A DNA stretch of 41,469 nucleotides, taken from NCBI GenBank assembly GCA_015680685.1, contig MNCI01001365.1, positions 225,153-266,621 of the forward strand, in the 5' to 3' direction. A program made the position numbers and the translations under genes. The notes beneath the pieces were generated by a model that saw only the letters and a list, made by a program, of their open reading frames with translations, had not been told where the DNA came from and ran no database searches. This DNA comes from Gnetum montanum (Eukaryota > Streptophyta > Gnetopsida > Gnetales > Gnetaceae). Positions within the stretch are counted from its first letter, which is position 1; each line of letters begins with the position of its first letter. Below are positions 31,932 through 41,469 of the stretch, one piece after another.

Positions 31932-32292
31932 ACATGGTTCACTCATGATTAGCACCATGACTTATGGTTAGCTCATGCTTATCAGCCATGACTCATGGTT
32001 GTCTTGTGGTTAACAAGAAGTATCAACTACAACCTATGGTTGACTCATGGTTCAAATTCAAATAAGATAAATTTACCATGACTCGTAATGTTCTTGTGGA
32101 ATAATGATAATGAATTATGGTATATTGTGATGAACATTTGTATAAATCAAATTTATCACAACCAATGATGAAGTCCTAGAGTAGTGATCATGACTTATGA
32201 TAAGATCGTGAAATCCTTAGAAACTAATTTTTTTCTACCATCATCACATAACTCATGCTATAATACCATGACTCATGGTCAAGCCATGGTCC
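31932..32292. repeat. Cluster of CCATGACTCATGG-type palindromes
   Basis: The 13-bp dyad CCATGACTCATGG (arms CCATGA/TCATGG) occurs intact at 31986-31998 and 32266-32278. Variants are at 31955 (CTTATGG), 32041, 32076, 32189 and 32250. The core TGACTCA is the GCN4/bZIP-type half-site pair. Spacing is irregular (30-110 bases), so this is not a simple tandem array. No TATA box is obvious nearby; it may be a remnant LTR U3. Confidence 0.6.
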
Positions 32293-32559
32293 TCAAAAAT
32301 TAATAATTTTAATAGAATTAGAAAAAATTACTTAAGCATTATCTTCCAAAAATCCAACACTATCATCTTCCTTTGAATTAGAATTAGCAACCTCCTCCAC
32401 TATTTCAGCTTTTTTCTTCTACTAATATGTGTCTTTACATATTTATTTTTCCTTTTTTCTCTTCTATCTTGGTACTTGACTCTTACCTACTTTGTTTCTT
32501 TCTTCAAAAATTTTAACATGAATGCACATTTTTTATTCATTGAATTCCACATCTTAATA

Positions 32560-34409
32560 ACCTTTATTGTAATTTTATGATGTCTTTTTTCATTGACAAT
32601 GTTTTCATTTAAATCACTTTATCTAGAGCAAAATATTCTTCCTATATTTCATAGGAACAAACATCCCTCTTATGAAAGGTTGGATCCATATTTTACTCTT
32701 TTACAATCTCTTTTTTTGAGCTCTCCCTCTTCTTTGTCCATCTAATCAATTAGCCTTTAGATCAAATGGGTCCTTAGTTGTAATAATATTTCTTGACAAT
32801 AGATCGCAAGGGTTTTTTTTGGTTCTATGTTTAAGCCCATCTATGATATCGTGAAGCTGTTCTTTTTGAGAAAAGCCATTTCCTAGGCAACGATGCAACA
32901 AAGAGTAGTACCTATTTAGGCTTGCATGAAGTTAATCATGACTCTTTAGCTTCCATCCTTAAATTTACTTTTTTAAATTTAGCATTGCTAAGTAAGTATA
33001 ATACTTTATGTTAAAGAGCTTAAGCATTGTTTACCATTGGTGGATTAAATCAAGTTTCAATGATTAATTGTAATCAAGTTTTAATGATTAATTGTAGCTT
33101 TTAACATTCTTAATGAATATTTTAGTAAATAACTTTAGCTTCTACTATTTTCTCTCTATATTCTGTAATGTGAAGGCATCATGAAAGATTTACAAATGAT
33201 GTTGTGGATCTTAGTTATGGCCTCTCTTAAACTTAGAAATATTATTCATATCTAGTCACTTGATGGAGCTCTTCTTCTAATATCTAGTAGGAATTCTTAC
33301 TACCTTATTAATTTAAATCATGCTTCTTATTGGAAAAAAATGATTCATCATCTTCACAAAGCAAGTCAAAATCATCATCATGATCATGATCCCTGCCTTT
33401 CCTATTATGATGAGCCTTTTTTCTATTCCTTTGATTCCTTCTTTCAATTCTTCTATCATAATTTTTATCTCCTTGTCTATAAAGATCTCTCCTGTGATGA
33501 TCATCAAGATGTCTATTTTGATCTTTATTTAGAGCTCTACCTTCTTATTTACCTTCATTCTCATTCTCATTAGATGATAAAAAAAAGAGAAAGATGGAAA
33601 CCTAAGAGAATCATGTCTATTCTATTGGCTTTTTTGATTCTCTTGTACTTCTTTTTGGGTTCTATTAGAGGTCCTAGGCCTTGAACACCTCTTTTTTCTA
33701 TAATCTTGTCCATCTCCTATGGATTTTTCTACTAAGTTTTAGTAGAACCTTTAATGCTCCAACTATTTGATGTTGAAGATGGGAGGATAAGAGGTAGACC
33801 ACTGATGGTTGGATCTCCAAGATTGATGATGTATGTCCTCCTTCTCAGATTGAGATATCATAGGTATCAAATTTTTTCCACTATGAAAATCATGTGTTGC
33901 CTTCATCTAATAGTCTAATCGATAGTAGGCCTTCGTTGATTGGTATGGTTTGGATATATTCTTGTTCACATGATAGATGTGAATAAGATGATAAAGTCTA
34001 ATGCTCTAAAACACTACTTGAAGCATGGATGAATTTGCTATGTTAGGTAATAACAAAATGTTATCCTATAAATCCCTTCATTGAAACTATTTGTCTTCCT
34101 AGAACATGAAAGTGAAGTTAGAAAAGTAAGGATCTAGATGTGCATAAGTGACCCTCCTTTTCATTAACATACTTTAATTATCATTAGCATTGTTTCTTAG
34201 CTTGGTTATTCGAAGTCATAGGTTCAATTCCACTAGGTAGGTAGCATTGAGTTATAAACTAAAAAAAAAATTGTAAAAGAAATTCTAAAACTAGTTTGAT
34301 AGATCTAAGAGATATTAATAGACAAAAGTAAAAAATTTAAGTTTTCATGATTGTCCACTATGAGGTTTCCATCTGGTGATGAGCTATTATATTTGTGAGA
34401 AGAAGCCAT
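32560..34409 (-). pseudogene. gag: Very old TE1-like gag relic (minus strand)
   Basis: The start ATG at 34409-34407 gives MASSHKYNSSSP, with a primer-site relic further upstream. Nucleotide similarity to TE1 gag is clear in patches: 'gaggtcctaggcctt' (33667), 'gatgttgtggatct' (33199) and 'aagcccatctatgat' (32833), in the same order as TE1 10460, 10070 and 9727. The middle is extremely Arg/Asp-rich in the gag frame (33590-33340). No frame stays open for long. Confidence 0.65.
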
Positions 34410-34529
34410 GATTGAATTAGTGTGTGTGTCTTAATTAACATTAAATATTTCAATAGATAAATCATTAACATCTTAATAGAAATCATTTATAATGATAACT
34501 AACTTAACTAAACTAAACTAATAGCACCA

Positions 34530-34840
34530 TCCTTGGTAATGGTTTCAAATAATGAGTGGCAAGTATATCCAATTTCTGACCATACGATATATAAGCATCA
34601 TAGTAGAGCATGTTGTAATTTATAGAGGAATAACATTTAGTCTAATTAGATGATCGTAAGTCACTATCTTTCCATCTAAACTAGTAGCGATATTTATATT
34701 TGTAGTATTTAGTCTAGATGTGACATATAATTATTGATATTGTTAAAATCATTTGGAAGCTAAGAACATAGAAATTAATTAATTAGCTACATATTAAATA
34801 CAAAAATAAGAGATGACTAAAGAAGCCATATATGGAAAGT
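34530..34840 (-). repeat. Relic primer site and LTR of the minus-strand relic
   Basis: 'agcaccatccttggtaatgg' (34523-34542) lines up with the TE1 primer-site region, and 'taatgagtggcaag' (34550) with the LTR end. Matches continue for about 200 bases ('actatctttcc', 'aaactagtag', 'gtttagtc..a' equivalents). The far end of this LTR is not visible; it is lost at about 34840, where the plus-strand gag relic begins. Confidence 0.5.
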
Positions 34841-34849
34841 AAGCCAACA

Positions 34850-35440
34850 TGACTATGTTATTTGTTCATCTTTATCATCAATCTTTGATGATGATGAACA
34901 TAGATGATGAGGAAGGGCTAGAGACAAGGATCATGATAGGTAACCTAGTAGACATGATAGAAGAACTTAAGATAGACATCTTGGTAGAGACAAGAATAAC
35001 AATCAAAATAGATATCATGACCAAAAAAGAAGATAAGATGAAAGACATAGAAGAAACCATAGAAGAGGTTATGGTGGTTAGGTAGATAAAGATAAAGATT
35101 ATGACTATGATATGTCCAATGATGATCAACCCTTATGGGCCACAAGGAGCATAATTTAGATATGGAAGATTGTAAGAATATCTTAAAGGAATTAAAGAAA
35201 AAGCCAAATTAAACAACTTGACATGAATAACATCCCCAAGTTTAAGAGAGGTTATAATTCTAATTTGTACAATCATTTACAAGCCTTTCATGATGTTTTC
35301 TTCTTTCAAAACTTAGAGAAAAAGTAATAAAAGTTAAGGCTCTTCTCAAGAACACTCATAGAAAGAGTTGAAAGTTGGTACCAATTGTTGGAGCTTGATT
35401 TAATCCATTGATTATCCACTATTAGTGAAAGTACCAAATT
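34850..35440 (+). pseudogene. gag: TE1-like gag relic (plus strand), first part
   Basis: One plus frame is rich in Arg, Asp and His (34918-35085), like the linker of the neighbouring minus-strand relic. 'KLRLFSRTLIERVESWYQLLEL' (given here in two parts: KLRLFSRTLI and ERVESWYQLLEL, about 35335-35400) corresponds to the TE1 capsid start KLKLFPMILVG. The match stops near 35440 and resumes at about 36560, so about 1.1 kb was inserted. It faces the minus-strand relic head to head. Confidence 0.6.
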
Positions 35441-36555
35441 GATGAGCACCTAAAGTAGTAATATTTCTTAATAAATAATGTTTATTTTAAAATTATATTA
35501 GATCACTAGTAAGTTTATTTTAGTTAATTGTTATCATCTATCTTATGTTCTATCTCATTATATGTTTGTATATCTTATTTTATAGAATCAAAAATAGGGA
35601 TTAAATAATCTTAGGTGAAAAAATTAACTACAAAATCATGTTTAGAATGTTTGAATAAAATGATTTTGATCCTTGGTTTGTGTACAATGGATTTTGGATG
35701 TGAAAGTGATGGTCAGTAAAAGTTGGCCATGAAGATCAATCATCAAATCTTCCATTAGGAAAGAAATAATCTACACCTACCATTAGCACATAAGGTTTGA
35801 AGGAAAAATTTAACAAGAATACCTTAGGATCCACCTACCAAATAGGTGAAGACTTTGTAATCACCTACTTAGTAGGTGAAGACTTTGAAGCCACCTACCT
35901 AGTAGGTAAAGTCTTTTAAGGTCCATTGATGATCCTTGTTTCTCCATTAAATGTATTCAAAATTTGTATAAATTGAGGTGTTAGGCCTTCTTCTTAATAC
36001 TTAAGGAGAATATTTAGAGATCTATGCTTTTTTGCCATTCAATTGCTTATTTTTCTTAAGAAAATTATTGATTTCTCCTATTTCTCTTTCTATTCTTGTA
36101 TTATTATTCTTATTTCATTTGTATGAGTGGAGTTGGAAATACTATCTTAATAGAGAGTGAATTAAGGGGTCTTATCCATGTATAGACATTTTCTTATTAT
36201 CTTTGTATGAGTCAAGGCTATAAACTTTATCCAAATATCTTTTTGTTGTGAATAAAAGAGAAGTTGGAATCCTTGTATATTTTTGCTTTATGTTAGAAAG
36301 TAATAATGTTCTATGGATGTACTAATGATCAATAAGTAATAGATATTAATTGAGGAAGAATTTGAGATGTTAAGGGAAGAAGAAATAAGCTCTTGAGTTC
36401 TCCATTGCTTTTGGATATTTGAATCACCTAGGATTACCTCCAGAAGTATGACATTTAGATGAGTCATAGATGAGGTGACGAATAGCAACATAATCGATTC
36501 AATTGTATAAGACTTAATCACAAACCTATTTAAAAATGTCTAATCTAATAAAGTA
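35440..36555. mobile_element. About 1.1-kb insertion in the gag relic, LTR-like, with 30-bp repeats
   Basis: This segment separates two parts of one capsid domain. It begins TGATGAGC, has a palindromic repeat array at 35832-35915, a TATA-like box at 35967-35974 and a T-rich run after it, like U3-R-U5 of a solo LTR. I could not find a matching 3' end or a target duplication, so boundaries are approximate. Confidence 0.4.
35832..35915. repeat. Three 30-bp tandem repeats with CACCTAC/GTAGGTG dyads
   Basis: Units begin at 35832, 35862 and 35892, exactly 30 bases apart. Each contains a dyad of the CACCTACTTAGTAGGTG type followed by 'aagacttt' or 'aaagtctt'. The second unit is a perfect 7+3+7 palindrome. 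CACCTACC resembles the AC element bound by plant MYB factors. A TATA-like box lies 50 bases downstream. Confidence 0.8.
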
Positions 36556-36559
36556 GATT

Positions 36560-36740
36560 TAATATTGGAAGTGAGGAAACCATGAATCTCTTGACATAGT
36601 CTTAGATATATACTATTTTTTATACATAGGTGCCTAGGCCACAAGCTTTCTCAAAGGAAGAAACTTTATTACATCATTGATGGACTTCAAAACAAAATAA
36701 GAAAGATCCTTGGGATTTATGACTAAGGGAGATTGTTAGA
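36560..36740 (+). pseudogene. gag: TE1-like gag relic (plus strand), second part
   Basis: 'LYYIIDGLQNKIRKILGIY' (about 36667-36723) is a clear match to the TE1/TE2 capsid end 'MYHIMDGLHKETRETLGMY', preceded by 'GHKLSQRK' (36640). It continues the frame interrupted at 35440 and is cut again at about 36735. Confidence 0.7.
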
Positions 36741-37600
36741 ATAACAGTCCATAAGATTCATAGGGTTATTGAACAAATGGCTTAAAAAGAATAAAAGCTA
36801 TGGAAGAGAAAGAACATAAAGTAGTATAATTAGGATCCATCACTTCATAAGAAGAAAGTCTAGATTTCCAAAAACTATGAAGAGAAGATACCACCTTCTT
36901 GTACCTATTTTGGATTTTTCTGTAACAGTTAGAGTCCTGAGTACATTCCATGGATTTTCAACATTTAAGGTCATCTTTAGTAGTCTAGATTCAACATCTT
37001 ATGTCATCTACAACATAGTTTCTAGATCTTTGTCTTTGGATTCATTTTTTGTTTATCATCTGTGGCTTTTATTTTCAACATCTGATGTTAGCAAGAACAT
37101 CAATTATATTTCCAAATTTTGATGTCCAGCACTAATCCTGCTTTAAATTCTCAATATTAACCTTCACTTTTGAAGCATGTTAGCTCTTTGATGTTCAGTG
37201 TCAATCTTGCATTCAACATCCAATGTCAGTTTTTACTTCTACATGTCAATTATCTTATCCATAAGCTTCTAGATACTTCCATAAGATTTTGTAGATTTTA
37301 ATGCATCATTTCCTCATGATCTATGAGGCATTTTTGGCCTATAAATAGGAGGATACCCCTAAATGGAAATTAGTTGACATTTTAGATAATTAATACTTTG
37401 GAGTTCTTAGCACTTACAGCCATCTCTACTATTCAAGTAGTTAGAATTCTTCATAATTGATGATTTAAAAATATTTTTGTGAAAATACTATTTCTTTGTA
37501 GAATAACTACCTTCTTTCTCTCTTTTTCTTTTCCCTACTGACATATTGTATCCCCTTCATGTTTTCCTCTTGAAACATAGAGAAATTGTTTGGAATCAAG
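36735..37600 (+). repeat. Probable LTR with palindromic repeats and TATA box
   Basis: It starts TGTTAGAATAAC where the gag match ends. Words of the type AACATCTGATGTT occur at 36991, 37076 and 37212, with related half-sites at 37120 and 37189. They are followed by a good TATA box, CTATAAATAG (37339-37348), in 'ggcctataaataggagg'. The 3' boundary is not determined and no partner LTR is visible. Confidence 0.5.
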
Positions 37601-38460
37601 TCAACATACTAATATATACTTTTTCTCTACTTCATCAACCACTACATCTACTATTATTCCTATTAGATCTACATTAGGTGCATGCATCAGAGAAAAAATG
37701 GGGTAACATATCTCCTTAACAGATGCCTTTAATCCTTAGTACATGTTATGAAATATTTTTTTATAGATTTCTAATCTTTTATTTCTATTGTAATATGGGT
37801 TTTTACCTTTAGAATTTCTATCTTTGGTATAATCTAGATTTGCTATGTATCTAATTTCTATTTTCCTTATGTTTCCCTTGGTTCAACAATTTAATAGATT
37901 AGGTCTATTTTTTACTTTGCATCTTGTTGTTAACTACTCTTATTTGCCAACCACTCATTGCATTTTCATCTTCTATATATCTGTATATGATCTCTTTCCA
38001 TTTTTAACTATCTATTCCACACACATGCTTTTTATTTTTCTCTTAATTTACTAATGTTTTGCAAAAATGTTTGGCTCAAATTATTACATTTTTCCCATGA
38101 TCTACAAGTTTCCTTTTGATTTAAGAGCAATTACTTGAAATTTTATTTTTCTTAGACCATTTAGTAGCCATAAGGTTGCCTAGCTTAATTTTGTGTTAGG
38201 TTGAATTAGCTTCTATTATTACAATGATTCTTACCATAACATCTTTCTTGCATTAGAAGGAGGACTCATGTGAAACTATGTATTATTTCTAAGATCCACT
38301 CTCTATTCTAGTTTTCTATGACTCTAAAATTTACATGTTTTCTTCTAATTTTTCTAAGTATTTTTGATGTGTTGCATTGTCATTTATTTGTAACTTTAAC
38401 ATTGTTATTAAGTTTTCCTTAGAGTTAAATCTTGCTGATCTATCATGATAAAACATCAAT
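37601..38460. other. AT-rich tract, nothing recognised
   Basis: T-rich sequence with short frames only. A weak, shortened relative of the 163-bp repeat unit that follows may begin near 38375 ('gcattgtcatttatttgtaa'). Confidence 0.3.
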
Positions 38461-38786
38461 GTCATGCCATTTCTTTGTGATTTCAATGTTCTTTTAAAAC
38501 TGAAGACTTTCATCTTTTGTTTCAAGTGTGAACCTATTTTCAAGGATAAACCAACACATTGGAAAAAGCCATGTGAAGTCACATCATTTCCACATTCATT
38601 GCTATGGCATCATCATCCTAATGTGGCATCATTTCTCTATGATTTTAACATTCTCTTTGAAACTGAAACATCTCATCTTTTTTTTCAAGTGTAAATGTAA
38701 TTTTAGGAATAAAATGACACACTGATAATAACTTTGTGAAGTTATGTCATTTTCATAATCACTTTTATGGAATCATCATGTGCTTC
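38461..38786. repeat. 163-bp tandem repeat, two copies
   Basis: 'ttcaagtgt' at 38521 and 38684, and 'gtgaagt' at 38573 and 38736, both give a 163-base spacing. The whole units (about 38461-38623 and 38624-38786) align with many substitutions. The period is in the usual size range of plant satellite monomers, but only two clear copies exist here. Confidence 0.7.
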
Positions 38787-39600
38787 AAGTTTCTCAAAAA
38801 TCCAAAAATTGATGGAATTAAGGAAAAATTATGGTTCTCAAGTGAATTAAGCCTACAGGATTACAAAATAGCTTATGCCAAATGGGAGTTGGGCTATATT
38901 CTCATACCTGACATGTTCAAGCTCATGGTAGAGTGTGAGTATGCTAACAAGGTACCAACTTTCCTTCCTAATCAAGATCAACCAATTGAACTAGATGATG
39001 AGAAAGTTAAGATGATAGCATAATTCATCATGGAGTAAGAGAAGATGTAGGAACATGGTCATCTATAGATCGAGGAAGCTAGAATGAAGAACATTTTGGA
39101 TCAACCTCTTAGTCTATACATTACTCTCAAAGTAAGGAGAGGAAGCATTATCCTTAAGTTAGATATCCATTTAATGATAAAGATGAAGAGAAACTAGTAG
39201 GAGAGCTTGGAAAAAGTAACCCTCATCCTCACCACATTCATAATATTAACATCTTAGCTACTTAGAGTACTACATCTAGATCTGTGTCACTCACAATTGT
39301 ATTGTTTAGCCTTCCTATGACCACTATTTTACTATATTAGCTTTTTCCACCTAACAATGTTAGCAATATATACTGCACTTTCCAATCCTCTATTTCATCC
39401 TTTAGAACCATCCACTTCATTCCTCAATCATAGCCTACCATACATACATCAATTCTAGTATTTTTCACTTTCTTCTTCTACTTCATAGTCATTTAGCATT
39501 CCCCAAGCTACCAATGAATTTTCCTTTTTTGTATGTCTATCCAATCTAATCTCTTTGGGTACACTTGATCCTAAAACCTTTAGATCCATTTCTTAAGTGT
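38787..39600 (+). other. Possible leader or Gag N-terminus of the next relic
   Basis: A 95-codon plus frame (38736-39023) and a Glu/Gln-rich stretch near 39030-39120 precede the gag relic. I recognise no domain in them. Confidence 0.3.
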
Positions 39601-39659
39601 GTCATGTCTTAATATCTTCACAAGTTACTACACTTTGATCTATCATCAACTTATTTGAA

Positions 39660-40900
39660 ACAAATCTAGAGTTGTTGACATTCCTTAATGACATGATGCT
39701 CCATCTTAAAAAAAAGGAAGAAAAAATGATAAAGATACTTAGCATGCAAGGAAATTCTCTTATTTCCTTGGAAAAATTCTTAAGTAACCCAATAAGCTTT
39801 ACAATTCCTTTGCACATCTTGCCTACTAGAGTTTCTCTAACTACTTTTATTAAGTACAATGACAAAATGGTAGATCCCATGAACCATGGGGTTACATTCA
39901 AGAAAGAATGTATGCTTTTGGCTTCTTACCCATGTATTGTGCTAATATGTTGTTTGAATTTGGTTTTTTAAGGAGCTTTGGAATGGTATATAGCCCTCGC
40001 ACATGAATCTATCAACTTTATGGAGCTATTTCTTACAACCTTCATTGAATGCTTTAAGTTTAATGTGTCTTAAAGCATAAGAGTGATGTCTTTCGTTGAT
40101 AGTAAATAAGCTCTGAATAAGTCCATTGATAAATTTATTTCTTGATGGATAATTACATCAACAAAAATACCCTATTATTTGGAGAAATTTCATTTGAAAG
40201 ACATCTTTGAAGCAACAACCATTGACTATATTTAGAAGAGGATGGCTTATCCTAGGTCTCACTCTTTAAGTGATGCTTTTTTGGGCACCAAACGTATTGA
40301 AGAAGCAACTATTCAATGTAATGATTAGGATCTTATGTCAATCCATAACAACACTAACAAGGCTGTCAAACAAGAGAAGGAAACATCAACCTCTACAGGT
40401 GTTTCCTCTTTCTTCAAGAAACAAAACAGTGCTCCCTTAGCTACTTCCTCTTCCACTTAACAACACAAGCCTTAAAGTAGTAGAGAATAGTAAACCAAAA
40501 TACATATGAGGTATTCTTTGCTTCTATATAATATTCTTAGAGATGACCACCTTAAGAAGAAGCATGTCTCTGATCAAGAAAGAGCACATCACATACAATT
40601 GATAGCTATGGATCCTTCTCAAAGATAACAAGATGACCTTAATCTGCCTAAGTGATATGACTACCAAAAATACTACTACTATCATGAGACTATTGGATAG
40701 TTCATAGATAACTACAATAATCTAAAGAATGATATCTAGGATCTTACTAACGAGGACAAGATAGTGGTGGAGAATGATCCATCCACTATACATCCAAATA
40801 ACTAGTAGCTTAAAGTATTCTAGAATCCCTTAGGAGTTGGAGGCACAATTTTAACTTTCAAGCCTATATATAAAGCTCATAAGTCTCCATCCAAGGATCC
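39660..40900 (+). pseudogene. gag: Ty3/gypsy gag relic (plus strand)
   Basis: 'DPMNHGVTFKKECMLLA' (39866-39915) and, after a frameshift, 'GALEWYIALAHESINFMELF' (39972-40031) match the 'yDGttDP.eHi' and 'gaAl.Wy..Lp.gSI.sw.eL' blocks of a common plant gypsy Gag. Then come 'PYYLEKFHLKD' (40167) and 'RIEEATIQC' (40290). The C-terminal knuckle region is recognisable at 40660-40870 ('YYYYHETIG', 'LKNDI.DLT', 'NPLGVGGT'), where the family has C.yH...GH...C..Lk..iqdLi. Cys residues are lost. It is a different Gag family from TE1. A family-A LTR inserted downstream at 41133. Confidence 0.7.
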
Positions 40901-41132
40901 TTACATTATCCATTGGTCTAATTATGAGTAACCTAGGTAGTCATCACTACAACCTCAAAAGCCTTCTGTGATATATTAGTCTAACTACATCACTACATCA
41001 TCGAAAGTAAAGCATTAGTCTTCATCTCCTTATTGAATTCATGCTGCCAACTCTCATCATTTCACTTCTGCTCAATTTGTGCATCCATATGCTTCTCACT
41101 CTACTCCATACCATTCTAAACCATAGAATACC

Positions 41133-41469
41133 TGATGGGATGCGATATACGCGATATCACGGCCATCGCGATATCGCATCCTCCCCCACGATATCGCGGT
41201 GCGCTGTCATATCTATAAATAAGAGGCAGCTCTCCCTTGTTTCATCATCCTAGGCTAGACAGTAGGGAAACTCTAGTAGATTGATCACTCCAGAGATAGA
41301 ATATTTTCCATGTGCCCGTAGTAGGAGTCCTAAAGTGAACGGATCTTTATTCGAGAAAACATTGTACCTGAACACAAGTTTGTGTACGAAAATAAAGACA
41401 AGCTTCTTGGATAAACCTTGCAATGCATGGAATAGGCTAATTAGGATTTTATTTATTGTTATTTATTAT
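41133..41469 (+). repeat. Family-A LTR, 5' part, cut by the window end
   Basis: Starts TGATGGGATGCG, like the solo LTR at 2176. U3 has three GATATC motifs, 11 CpG dinucleotides in its first 76 bases, and TATAAATA (41215-41222). Relative to the solo LTR it has about 26 extra bases, a further copy of the palindromic motif. It is not preceded by the purine-tract block, so it is a 5' LTR of an element continuing beyond the window, or a solo LTR. Confidence 0.88.

Noticed and set aside
33313-35145. Ile/Met- and His/Tyr-rich frames at 33313-33573 and 34849-35145
   Set aside because: They are off-frame or antisense readings of the Arg/Asp/His-rich linker of the two gag relics.
35832-35915. CRISPR-like array
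   Set aside because: Units are directly adjacent with no unique spacers, there are only three, and the context is eukaryotic transposon DNA.
1-41469. tRNA, rRNA or conserved cellular protein genes
   Set aside because: None seen on either strand; tRNA-like matches are only the short primer-binding sites of the elements.

Overview
This window looks like nuclear DNA from a seed plant with a large, repeat-rich genome. I see no cellular gene. Almost all of it is LTR retrotransposon material in several layers, plus one integrated plant pararetrovirus (Caulimoviridae-type) copy. The sequence is AT-rich, most coding remnants carry stops and frameshifts, and a 746-base N gap and three single Ns mark an assembly. 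I cannot place the species: gymnosperm and large-genome angiosperm both fit.

Layout. 1-2042: 3' end and 3' LTR of a plus-strand element (element A). 2176-2717: solo LTR of the same family with a TTTAT target duplication. 2807-11672: complete minus-strand element (TE1) with two LTRs, a tRNA-Asp-type primer site, a decayed gag and a second gene (ORF2) with a 'putative plant transposon protein'-like domain, but no polymerase. 11996-14827: LTR, tRNA-Met-type primer site and gag-protease of a Ty3/gypsy chromovirus. 16400-18540 and 24787-25939: gag, protease, RT and RNase H of a second chromovirus, split by the pararetrovirus copy (18541-24786) and cut off by TE2. 25940-31520: minus-strand element TE2, related to TE1, with a perfect GATGG target duplication and most of ORF2 deleted. 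31570-31920: Ty1/copia RT fragment. 31932-32292: cluster of CCATGACTCATGG-type palindromes. 32560-37600: two very old TE1-like gag relics, head to head, interrupted by promoter-bearing LTR-like insertions. 38461-38786: 163-bp tandem repeat. 39660-40900: another Ty3/gypsy gag relic. 41133-41469: start of a further family-A LTR, cut by the window edge.

How the parts fit. Element A, TE1 and TE2 form one superfamily. They share LTR ends (TGATGA...TCATCA), a purine-tract block (AGTCATGGGgGTA) and, in TE1, a tRNA-Asp-like primer site. They carry gag but no pol, so they must use another element's RT and integrase. All three also keep a splice-acceptor block (branch-point-like TNCTAAY, then about 24 nt to the acceptor) directly before the ATG of ORF2. 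TE1 has in addition a U3-like GATATC + TATA module between gag and ORF2. Together these suggest that ORF2 was made from its own spliced or internally started transcript. That expression scheme, and the different short palindrome amplified in the U3 region of each LTR family, are the most interesting signals here.
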